From: Kryptolebias marmoratus
Taxonomy: Eukaryota; Chordata; Actinopteri; Cyprinodontiformes; Rivulidae
Assembly (NCBI RefSeq): GCF_001649575.2
Contig: NC_051448.1
Coordinates: 19,886,078-19,950,077, forward strand
Direction: 5' to 3'
DNA length: 64,000 bases
The position numbers and the translations under genes are program-made. Positions 53,601-64,000 of this stretch are shown in pieces. The number at the start of each line of letters is the position of its first letter. Positions within the stretch are counted from its first letter, which is position 1. A model generated the notes under the pieces. It worked only from the letters and a program-made list of their open reading frames with translations. It was not told where the DNA came from and ran no database searches.

Positions 53601-56600
53601 CAGCAGAACTTCGCAGCGCTGATTGCTCATAGCTAACGTCTGCCGTCATACATTTAAAAACAAAACTGCAAACATGAAGGACCCTGTGGTTTATTCAGTT
53701 TTCCTGACTGGCACAATGATTTCAGAAGGACACTTCCAATGCCTAATGCCACAGATGGCAGACGAAGTGTTAAATTCGCCAACTCACACGTCCTATCTCT
53801 TCTGATTGCGAGCTGCTCTCGTCCAAATAAACCAGTTCTCGTTTCTTTTCTTTTTTTTTCTTTTCACCTCTGACCAAACCCAGATGTGCATCCAGACGCT
53901 CCAATGCATACACGACTGGCTCCGTTTTGGCAAACCCGTCCGTGTCTCGCTGCCAGGGAGTTCATTTTCCATCGTTCCATCCCGGGATTTTGTGAGAGAG
54001 GTCTTTGTGTTTGTCAGAGGAGAGCTGAAGTGTGAGTGTAAAATCAATTACATGTGTGGGGGTGTCGGGCACCGGGGCCTGCTTGGCCCAAACACAAAGA
54101 CTAAAAAGTACGCCTACTTTCCTGTCACTCTACACTTTCAAATGAAGGTCACTAGAGCCTTTACGAAATGCTACCATCCATATGAATGGAGGACAATAGG
54201 TTTGTTTATGAGTCCTATATGCACGCTTTGTGCTGCACAAGTGCTACACTTAAACGTGTCCGCTGCAAACCGAGGGGCCTTTTCTTCAAAAGGCTCTTTC
54301 ATGTGTAAAACTAAAGCATTCCAACCTCTAAGCTGATACATTTGCATGGATTTAAATGTGAGGAAAAAAAAAAGAAATGCTTCAGACGAAGGTTCACTAA
54401 TTGGAGGACCTTTTTCATAACCAGCAGGGAGTTCATTTTCAAGGTCACCTTGGTTGGCAAAGGTATCCCAAAACCAGACAGTGACAGTTACAGTAAATAC
54501 AACCTGTTTTTGCTTCACTTCATGTACTTGGAAGGTAAAATGTGAATAAACTGACAAAATAAACAAGTAAACAATAGCGCGAGCCGGATAAACGCCAAAA
54601 TGTAATCAATTGTTTTATGTGACACCCCCAACATTTCAAATCTGTTCGTCAGTTTTTACGTATTCTATCTGACAGACAACTAAACCAGCCAACGTGGCCG
54701 AAAACATGACCTCCTTGGCTGAGGTAACAAGGCTTTAACAAAGGGTTCATCTGTGACCTTGATCATTGACCCTGTGGCCTTGAAATCAATCGGGATCACC
54801 CTCAACCCATGAGGTACCCAGCTTTGGAGTCTGACATTACTATGGTACACAGTTGTAGAGTCAGAGCACGGGGTTGTCTGTGACCTTTGACCTTTGACTG
54901 CATATCTCCAGCCCTCTTCCATGCGGAGATTGAAGTATGTTGAAAAATGACGGCGTTGCAGCCTTTTTTGGTCAAATTTCAAAAAATAACGTTACGTGCA
55001 ATGTCACAAAGTGTTGCACGAACCACTAGCATTCAAAGTATGTGTTGTGAACGACTCTCAGCTACTACCACACATTATCCACACATTATCTCCATATCTG
55101 TGAAACCGACTCAGCTCTAGCCATTTTTGGCAGCCACCTTCAATTAGACTGACTACAAAGAATAATCAGCTGTAGCTGTACATCCAAAGATCCCTTTCAT
55201 TACCATGTGTGCAGTGGTTTATTAGGTAACGAAACAAAAACGCACCCTTCTCTGTAGGAAAGCATACCCAGTGACACAGAAAGAGGAGTTTCCTCATCTG
55301 GTAAATACAGCAACAGCACGAATTTGCAAACAACTCTGGGTTAGATAGTCGGCTTTGTTTCCTATCATATAATTAAATAAAATATTCGGAGTACGGAGAA
55401 GGCAGGGCGACAGAACAGTTTTCATCACTGTTACCCAGATACTGTAAGATGCATAGACTTATTAAAACTTGCGCATAGAAAATAAATACAAACACATAAA
55501 AACAGACAAAAAAATCCAATAATTTAACATGTAACCATGATGAGTTTTAGGTTAGATCAATTTGCTTTGTGGCTGACGACTTTTATTATGGTGCAACAAA
55601 ACTTGTAAGTGTCATTTGCTCCATGAAAGTCTTCATGTGTCTTAACGGGTCTGTGGTTAATGTGTGCCCAGGCCCTGCAGTCATGAAAACTCATGTGCAT
55701 TTAAGTGTGAGTTAATACAATGCCGAGGCGGAAAGACATCAGCAATGACCTACCCATCCAACTGGAAAGGGTTGAAAGTCATTTTCAAACTATTTCCTTT
55801 CATCCTACAGAGAGAAAGATTATTCTCAAGTGGGAAACATTTAAGACAGCTGCTGATCATCACAGGAGACGTCCCAGTATTACTGCAAACTAAAATCACA
55901 GGAAAAAGCAACAAATACACAAACCAGTTTCTAAACACACAGCGGAACGTTCACAGATGCTAAATGTGTTTGCCAACTCATTCAGTCAGCAGTAGATAAG
56001 GACAGGAACATAAAACAAGACTGAGGGCTCTTTTTTTTTGCAAGCATTGTAGACTCAGAGTTGTTTACATCCCCAGCTTCAATAGAAGTCAAATAAAATG
56101 GAACGCTGGCTCTGTAAGGTCAGTTCAGGCACGGTATTATTTTATAAAATGTTCTATAATTTCTGGAACGTTTTAGAATGCTGCAGCCTCTAAAAGAATC
56201 CGTAGATATAAATCTGAGTAGCTACAATCTAATCATCTGACCCTATCCGTATTAAAACCCAAAGCTACATTTCTAACAAGCAGGCCTCTTTTTCCCTGCC
56301 TTTTCTGACACGTTGCAACATTACACACTGTGCTGCACATGGAGACTTCGACAACCAAAATCTGTAACGCTAGAATACAGTGTAATGCTGTTTAAGCTTT
56401 TACTGCATCTGTTAAATTTACTTTATCTTATCAGGTAAGCATTACCAGTAGTCGTAACCATCCAAGACTGCAAGATCCTGATTGCGCTAGATCTTCGCTT
56501 AAAACTTTGGCATTGGAGTCAACCCACAGCCAAATGACTCCAGAAGACACAAAAATAGCTGAAACTCGATCAGTTCTACAAACACTGAGCTCAAATTTGA

Positions 56601-59600
56601 CGTGGAAGTAGCTGACAATGATTCACGACTCGTGCTCCGAGCGCTTACAGACCATGTCAGATTTCACTAAATTGTGTGGAATTGCGCATAACGTTATTTT
56701 CAGGGTTTGACCAAAACAGCTACGGCTCTGTCACTTAAACGTAAGATAATGTTGGTATAAAACTGACAAAAGGCAGTACGCTTTTATTAAGGACTGCTAA
56801 GCCTTTAATTTAGAGCTCTGTTCAGATTCACTTCACAAATGAATGGTTCATCATCAGATTTGTCTCCTCACTTAACACCAGCTTCTGAAGACAACAGATC
56901 TTGCTTTTTAACTTTGTTTAAAATCTGTTTGACAAGCATATTTTAAAAAACTGCTTCTTGTTAGAGTAGACTGAGTTCCCTGAGCTGCTAGCTACTTCTG
57001 GCAGAACCAAGTCAAGTAAAACGCTCAAATACGGGTTTAAAAAAACAAAACAATGAGCTAAAAGGCTATTCGTTTCTCTCTAGCACTGAACTAAACAACA
57101 AAAAGTTTGCTGCAAAAAATTCCCTGTCAATTTAGACTCTTTCTACAGTTCAATCTGAACATGACTCACACACAAGTTTGTATTTCTTCCAATATTAATA
57201 CAATGTATCGACTTCCATATATTTCTGTACCCTAACCCCTACACACACATTAGTTCATTGCATCTGCTATGTCAGGCTCCGAGCAGTGAAACATCCTTAG
57301 AACGTGCTTGTTTTTATTTACACAGTCATAACTCAGCAAGAGTGGAACTCGCGCACCTGTCTGGACACCCCGTTTATTTCCCAATGAATTTCACCTCTCG
57401 TAAACCAGCAGGCCATTCCGGAGCCAAGCAGGAAGTCTGACATCTCAACCAAACGTGTGCCGGGTTCTTCCCACTCAATAGCATCTCTCCGTGAGCCCCG
57501 TGGAGGTAAGACTAGGATGTTCCAGGACGAAAGTGGCGGAAAGAAGATGTGGGAGGAAGAGGAAGGCAAAGACAGAGAAAAGCAGAATCTAAAGGTCAAA
57601 CAAAACAAACATCTCTCGCCTTTTGTTGAAGGGATCTCTCGTTTGGCTTCAAGGGAAATTTCCGAGCTGAATGAGCGGCCCGAAGGGTGGGAGGGGAGTC
57701 AGCCTCATCGTTTGAACTGTGACCCCCCCGCGGGTCAAGCACCCCTACAACGCCCTTGTAAAGGCAGACCTCTGCACCCCCGCATACTGTCACAGACGAA
57801 GGCGTACACACTCGAGTGCACTCACCCCTGCCTGAGTGATCACACTCCAGCAGTTCAACACACAGAGAGGCTCGCGCACACACACACACCAATACACACA
57901 CTTTTTCCCTAGGAGCAGATCCAGAATCAAAGCACAGCGTCACTGTTTAAACGTCTCTCCGATTGTTTAGCCTGACGGTCAAGAAGATATACGGACGTCC
58001 ATAATACAGCCGTTTGCTTCGCTATTATTGTTCAGATATGCAGGGTTGGGTTTTTTCTTTTCTGCTTCACTTTTAGCCATTTATGGACGTATGTGCGTTT
58101 GAACCATAAGTCAGCGTAAAGCCTCAAAATAACAGCTGCCCTAAAAGACCATTAGCTCCCTAAGACTTTACTAGCTGCCCTGAAGAATGTTCTGCCGTGC
58201 TTTTTAGTCCTAAGAGGCCGTTTATAGTTTCTTTTGTTCAGCTCTTTGGTGGGTTACGTGATAACTGCTGGGAAGCAATCCAAAGGCTCTTCAATGCGCT
58301 CGAAGTTTATCTAAACATAAAGCTTTTGAACCAGTGAATGCTGGATGATATGCTAATTTAGGCTACAATGGTGGATTCCGGAAACCATCCTTTTTCCCAC
58401 TGCATTACCATTTCCAAGGAGATTCTCTTTTAACCAGGCTAACCAAAGGGATGAAGAAAATGCACGCAAATAATGAGATGAGTTTCAGGGGTTTGTATAG
58501 GAAGAGAGGAATCCTGCCAGACAAAACAGTGCGAAACCTAATGTGAGAGACACTTGATGGATCATAAGGCTGTAGAGCTGCATGAATTTACACATTTCCT
58601 CAAAACAGAAATGAGCAGCCACGCTTATTATCAGGTTTTATTGTTGGATTTTATTTACAAATGTAAAAAAAAGACTAGGGTTGGTGGTATCCATTTTTGA
58701 ACACCATCAAGGAATCCTTAAATTATACTGCAGTCAATATTATTACCGTCAGCCTTGACAGTCCTGTAATAATTTTTTATTACTGCATGCAATTTAAAGT
58801 ATTTTAGAGGCTTTTCACATAGTTCAAACCTTACTTTCTTAAACTAAAGAAAGCAACAGACAGTTATTATTGAATTATTGCTATCACATCAGCAACGTGA
58901 TTCAAACAGCCAACAAGCAGTTAACAGCTTAAACAAAACGTTCATAACGATACATAGTTGACACGTCAGTTCTGAAGGGTAATGTTTCAGAAATGGGACT
59001 ACCAGTTTGTTGGTCTTTTTAGGTCCAGGCAGGGGAAAATAGGCTGCAAGCTTTCAGCTGAAGACCAGATCTGAAGATGTGTATCGCACACAAAGGAAAT
59101 CAGGTGTTATTTTATTTCCACCGTCTTCATGAATCTTGACTTTTTCGTCAGTATCCAATCACCGCCTCCATTGTGATGTATTTTTATTTAATTGTAACAA
59201 ACTGCCCAACATGGACTTCTTTTGGTTTTGAGCTCGGGCTGTTTTCTTCTTCTCTTCAGCTTTTTGACGAACGCCACCCTATCAGTTGCGAGGGTTGTGA
59301 AAGCTGCAGCGTGCTTCGGCGGATTCTGCTTACGTCACCTAAAAGAGTCGTGTCGTTAAAGACGCTTCTACGTCGCTTCACCGTGCCATAAAGAGAACAA
59401 GTCGCACGCGACTGAGGGCGTGAGCAGGCTGTGCCGTCAGTGTGGCGGCAGAATAGACGTTTATACTTTGAAGCGCACCTCACTTCCTGCATTCCCCCTC
59501 TTAAACAGAAGGTGTCGCCACAGAGAAATGATACGACTCCGCTTCAGGAATGGCAGCAGAAGAAGACTTTACAGGAAGTACACTCTTCATACGCAAACGT

Positions 59601-60639
59601 AACTTCTGCTTAAACTTATTAGTGGATGGTTGGGATTAAACTCAGCAGTTTTTGTGGACAGTATCTCAAGTTGTTTTTAGGTACATCTAACTGTAGCATC
59701 ACTTAACCCTACAAGAGACTGCAGGTACTTGTAACATTGTACTAATGCTATTCAGGCACAACGTGAATTTCTGCTACCGCCAAATAATCTCAATAAACAT
59801 AATCAGTATTGTTTTCCAGACTTCAAACCCAAACAATAGCAGTGTTCAACTCATTTGTTCGTATCCACTTTGCCTTTAATCCTGTTTGGCTCTTGTTGCA
59901 CGCCAGGCCCGTGAGAGTTTCACAATAAAAGCTGCTGGTAAGGGTCTTTGTTCACCAAAGTACTGGGTAAACTTTAGTTTGGAGCGTTAACAGAACATTG
60001 TTTGAATTGAAAAGGAAAAACTAAGCTGATGGAAACTAGAGACACAAGCAATTGTGATTATGAGACACAGGAAGTTAGAAATATTACAAGGCCGCTTCAG
60101 CTAAACCCTCTTCCTTCTGCAGTTTAAATGAAGGCCTCTGTTACTGAGAGGAAATGCAGTAAAGACTAATATCAGCAGGCTGTTATTAAAGGTATGCCTC
60201 TGCTTTGCTGATTATTGTTCGTAAATGTTGCGTTACAAATGCAGGCTGACAGCAATGACAGTGGGTAAAAGGAAGTGAAAGGCAGACGATAGCCAGTCTC
60301 AGACCAAAGTGTTAAACAAGTTTTTTAGCAGGTATATTTAGTATTTATAATGCTGCTAATATCTTGTTGATAATCTTTTAGTATGTAAATAAATCAGAGG
60401 TGTCAGACTCCACTGTCCTAAATGTTTTAGTTGTTTCTGTGTCCCAACAAACCGGATTAAAATGTTTTTATTATCTCCTCATCAGGTGAAAAGGCCAAAA
60501 CTTAAGAAAAGAAAGTGAGGTGTCAGAGTGTCTGCCAGTGCTGTGAAAACACGCTCGTTCGTGAAGACAAGCTCTGTGTGCGGTGTCGGCTTAGCTGTGT
60601 CTGACTACTGCCTCAGAGAGAAAGCTCTTTCACAAAACA

Positions 60640-61276
60640 CCTCGAGCCAGGACTTCGACGCCTTCGGGCCACCTCGGTGTGTTTTCTGAATGAACTGGAT
60701 TGCCAAATAGAGAAGAGCGATCTGTCACTTCAAAGGACACGTCTCCACTGCTCTAGAGTCCGGTGGGGTTGCGCTTTACTCCACTGCATCTGACGCTTTA
60801 TGTTGCACTTGTTGATGTAGGGGTTGGATGCAGCTGCTCGGCCATGGAAACCCATTCCATGAAGCTCTCTGCTCTGTTCCTGAGCTGATCTGAAAGCCAC
60901 ATGAGGTTCGGAGGTCTGTAGCTGTTGCCTCTGCAGAACGTTGGTGACCTCTGTGCTCGATGAGCCTCAGCATCCACTGAGCCCACTCTGATTTTACGTG
61001 GCCTGATACTTTTTGGTTGAGTTGCTGTCGTTCCCAATCCCTTCCACTTTGTTATAAAACCACGAACAGCTGACTGTGGAACATTTAGTTACGTCTGGAC
61101 TTATTGCACAGGTGGCATCCTATCCTCCTGAGAGCGACCCATTCTTTCATAAATGGTTGTAGAACCAGTCTGCACGCCCAGGCGCTTCATTTTCTACACC
61201 TGTAGCCACGGAAGTGATTGGAACACCTGAATACAGCGATTTGGATGGGTGGATGAATACTTTTGGCAATATAGTG
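60640..61276 (-). mobile_element. Tc1-like transposon, 5' part
   Basis: Minus strand: end CACTATATTGCCAAAAGTAT at about 61276, followed by GTTATQPKSIRPRKI, SNPYINKCNIKRQMQWSK and TLEQWRRVL in shifting frames. The same family as the outer element at 21502-23191, but it retains the stretch that copy lacks. No right end found. Confidence 0.8.
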
Positions 61277-62137
61277 TACGATATACGTTCGCTGTAACCA
61301 GATCAGCACAAACATTCCACTTAATTAAAGATTGTCAGGAGATGATAAATTATGCCGACAGTCATTTTTCATGGTAATTTTTCCCGTCGTCGTTGAGACA
61401 TTGCACTTAAAGCCGCAAACTCTATCTCCTTGGTGGTCCCTAAATGAAGCCCCTCTCAGGATGTTGAGACATTTCACCATGGTTCAGCTGGCTGACATCC
61501 CCGTCCACGGCGCCAAAGAAATGAAGCTGTGTGCACTCGAGTGCAAAGAGAAACCCAATCCAGTCGCAGCCATTGTTTATTCTTAAACCATATTCAGCTC
61601 AAGTTACTGAAAACTTTGTTCTTTTAACTTAAACTAGTTCATTTGTGCCTCACGTAAAATCCCATAAAAGGCGGCTATAAATGTGATATTTATTGGAAGT
61701 TTAAAGCTTTGTGTCCAGGAATAGCCTTTGTAGACGTAAACAACCTGATGTAGTCTCAGAGCAGCATTTGTTATCCTTCATGTGTTGGTGGAAGAAGACC
61801 GAGGCAGGGAGGACATCAAACACACTGCTGTTCAACTTGTTCAGGGGAAATTTTAATGGATGCTTAATTACAGGCAGCTGTTGGCCTCCCCGTGCCCATG
61901 CTGGCAAACTCTTTTGTGATTTTAACACTCGATTCCTGTCTGCGAGGGACCTCTCCAACTTTTCTCACAATTCCTTTTGGCAACATGGACACGAATGTAA
62001 GCAGCAAAAAAAAAAAAAGGAACAAGTTTTACATGGGGCCTCGCTTTACTGACGCCTGGAAGTGGGGAGAAACTTGCATCTCTTAGCTCTGCTTATTTCT
62101 TTTGTTCTTACCTTTAAATTGAAGGTAACTGAAAATT

Positions 62138-62445
62138 GTAAATGGACTGTACTTACATAACACCTCTTTTGCCAACCAGGCCACTGAAAGCTCTTTTCAG
62201 CACAATCTGTTCCCTCATTTACCCATCATACAGCACTCTGCTACATCTCCACAAACCTAAAGAGTCTAATCAGAGCATTACATCATATTTATGCACCAAT
62301 GGGGCACATTGGAGGCAATGAGGGGTTCAGTTTCTTGCCTAGGGACATTTTGGCATGCGGCTGATGCCAGGAATCGAACATCCAACTTTCTCATTGGAGG
62401 ACATTTGCTCCAACCACCTATCAACAGCCACTCCCAGCTAACTGT
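62138..62445 (-). mobile_element. tRNA-derived SINE
   Basis: Minus strand: GTTCGATTCCTGG, a clear pol III B-box, preceded by a decayed A-box (GTGGCTGTTGATAGG). The 3' end is AAGTACAGTCCATTTAC, as in common percomorph SINEs. Confidence 0.78.
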
Positions 62446-64000
62446 AGTTTAGTTTAGTTCGCCCTGAATCTCTTGGTTCCAAGCTTGGCCTCCTCAGCTG
62501 TTTGATGCCTGTTATTACAGGTGGTCAGTCCTGTTTGTCCACGGTAAAAAAGGTCCTCGATCTCATCCTGTTGGTTCCACCCCCTGTGCAGACTCTTGTG
62601 CCCTAAAGAGCTAAACTCTAAAGAGCAGGACCTATTTTCTACCCTCTGTAGCGCTGCTCAGGATTACGTGCGACTATGTAAGGAATAGTTTTCTTCACGG
62701 TAAATGCTGATGCAAAGTTGAGGTGAGCTACACTGACTGCAGCTCCGTTTCTGTCCAGATTTTAGGTTCGCTGCTCCTCCAGCAAGCTTTGGAAAAGCCC
62801 CAGACGAGGACATACATCAAACCGTGTCGTTCGGTTGAGTATAGTTTGTGAAGGCTTTTGGTAGCAATACACGGTGTGGCTGGAGGACATCTTAAACAGG
62901 AAGGAAAAAAGTCTCCCTATAGACAGTAGGGTTTGGGTGAAACAAGTAAGAAAACCCCCAGCCCTGTTTGGAGCTCTGTAGCTCAGGTAAACGTCACAGG
63001 AGAAACATCATTCAAAGTTTAAACATTTCACAGAAAGGTGGGCTTCACACGACTGAACTGGAATGTTGATATCTTTGACATCTTTTACATAATCCCAGTT
63101 GATGTTCTGTGATTTTTGGACACTTTTACCACAGAATGTTCACCCTGGAGTGTGACACTCTGTATCAACGGGGTCATTTTAGCTGTATACTTGCAATAAG
63201 ATTCTTCTTATTTCCACAAACTTTTCAAGCTTCATATACATCAGAATGTAGTTATTTTTTGTCTTCTTTCACCCAGTGTGTCTCTCACTGCTGAAGAGTG
63301 CCCACATCCAAACTCTCATTGACTTCCACTCTGTCTGAGCTCAGAATTTTCTCCTCAGAATTAGAAACAAAGGAGCTTTTTAGCTTCTTATATCCACTAC
63401 AAAAAAAAAACCCACTTCTGCCGCTCACAGTACAGGACATTTTTTCAGTACGACCACGTTTTCACACAGTGACTGTTTATCCGAGGCTTATTTTCCGCTC
63501 TGTGTTTCTGTTAGGAACGTGCAGTTTAGGCAAAAAACACTCTTCGAATTCACCTGGACCTAGACTACTCCGATTTTCTTTGAATTTTCAACCAAACATT
63601 CAACTGCGGCACCAGAAACAAGACGATGGGAGGCTTCGAGCATTTCCTTTTTTTCCAGGAGGTGTGCCGTAAGAGTTCTCTCTCTCTTGAAAAAATAAAA
63701 ATGAAAAAAATTCACCCGGACTGGAAAAAAAAAACGTTAATAGGAGATTCCTACAGGGTGTAAATAAAAAAAAAGGACAAAGAAAACCCCAGCAGTGACG
63801 GATGCGATAAAGTTTTGAATTCACCAGTTCTAGCTGGAATATTCAACGTCAAATACTTAAAATAATCACTAATCTCTAATTTTATCCTGCCTGTCTTATT
63901 AGGAAGGAGTGAGAGACAAAGGTGTGTGGTTACCACAGCAACCATAATGAGCCACTGGCGGCAACCGTGCCATTTCTTCTGCTCTTGGTTCTCTTGACAG

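Larger units (their letters stand above)
49424..64000. other. Flank upstream of the first visible emilin1 exon
   Basis: Probably emilin1 intron 1 and/or 5' spacer. No signal-peptide exon was recognised. It holds a CA tract (about 51791-51811), a gap (52259-52331), LINE, Tc1 and SINE fragments listed separately, and dispersed repeats. Long parts (for example 53.2-54.6, 57.0-60.4 and 62.5-64.0 kb) show nothing I can name. Confidence 0.55.

Noticed and set aside
53806..54336. 176-aa plus-strand ORF
   Set aside because: No recognisable domain, overlaps a minus-strand ORF of similar size, and begins in a poly-T tract; treated as chance.
54868..54900. TGACCTTTGACCTTTGAC direct repeat, resembling a nuclear-receptor DR1 site
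   Set aside because: It sits in repeat-like sequence full of TGACC words and no promoter is nearby.
57333..57943. Minus-strand ORFs as the missing emilin1 signal-peptide exon
   Set aside because: No signal peptide followed by a usable donor in the required phase, and no similarity to the EMILIN-1 N-terminus.
62140..62440. Functional tRNA gene from the B-box match
   Set aside because: Only a decayed A-box and no cloverleaf; the 3' part matches a SINE tail.

Overview
The window is nuclear DNA from a ray-finned fish, most likely a percomorph teleost. It holds two multi-exon, intron-rich genes whose protein-coding signal is unmistakable, set in introns and spacers full of fish-type transposons (Tc1-like, hAT-like, PIF/Harbinger-like, mariner-like MITEs, L2- and RTE-like LINEs, a tRNA-derived SINE, a solo LTR). 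There is no bacterial-style gene packing and there are five assembly gaps (N runs at 3953-3956, 4529-4628, 33558-34133, 35704-35837, 52259-52331).

Both genes are on the minus strand. ankef1 (ankyrin repeat and EF-hand domain containing 1) runs from a non-coding first exon near 24,050 down to its stop at 5253. Ten coding exons join in perfect phase to give 771 codons plus a stop, close to the about 776 residues of the human protein. Just upstream of its first exon lies a textbook RFX X-box, fitting a gene of cilia and testis. emilin1 (elastin microfibril interfacer 1) runs from 49,423 down to its stop at 31,846. Eleven exons join in phase to give about 989 residues: EMI domain, long coiled coil, 16 collagen triplets (partly on an 18-nt microexon) and a C-terminal gC1q domain that keeps the glutamate used for integrin alpha4beta1 binding in the mammalian protein. 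The signal-peptide exon(s) of emilin1 were not found and probably lie beyond the window.

Layout: 1-5.0 kb, spacer with a Tc1 remnant and a CpG-richer, promoter-like stretch at about 2.5-3.8 kb; 5.25-24.1 kb, ankef1; 24.1-31.8 kb, spacer with a TTAGC minisatellite, an hAT-like copy, a foldback and a Harbinger-like element; 31.8-49.4 kb, emilin1 with transposons in most of its large introns; 49.4-64 kb, presumed emilin1 intron 1 or upstream spacer, with LINE, Tc1 and SINE pieces and no recognisable exon.

The least expected material is in the mobile DNA. (1) Three copies of a 690-750 bp element with subterminal GCAACTT-type words and a conserved CGGBP1-like zinc-finger ORF are each flanked by an exact 6-bp target duplication (TTTATA, ATTAAA, AAGTAG). 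(2) Three copies of a Harbinger-like element carry a conserved 68-codon ORF leading into a splice-donor-like site; one sits inside an L2-like LINE. (3) Three elements are nested in ankef1 intron 1 (hAT MITE in a solo-LTR-like element in an internally deleted Tc1). No CRISPR array, rRNA, tRNA gene or wholly new multigene system was seen.
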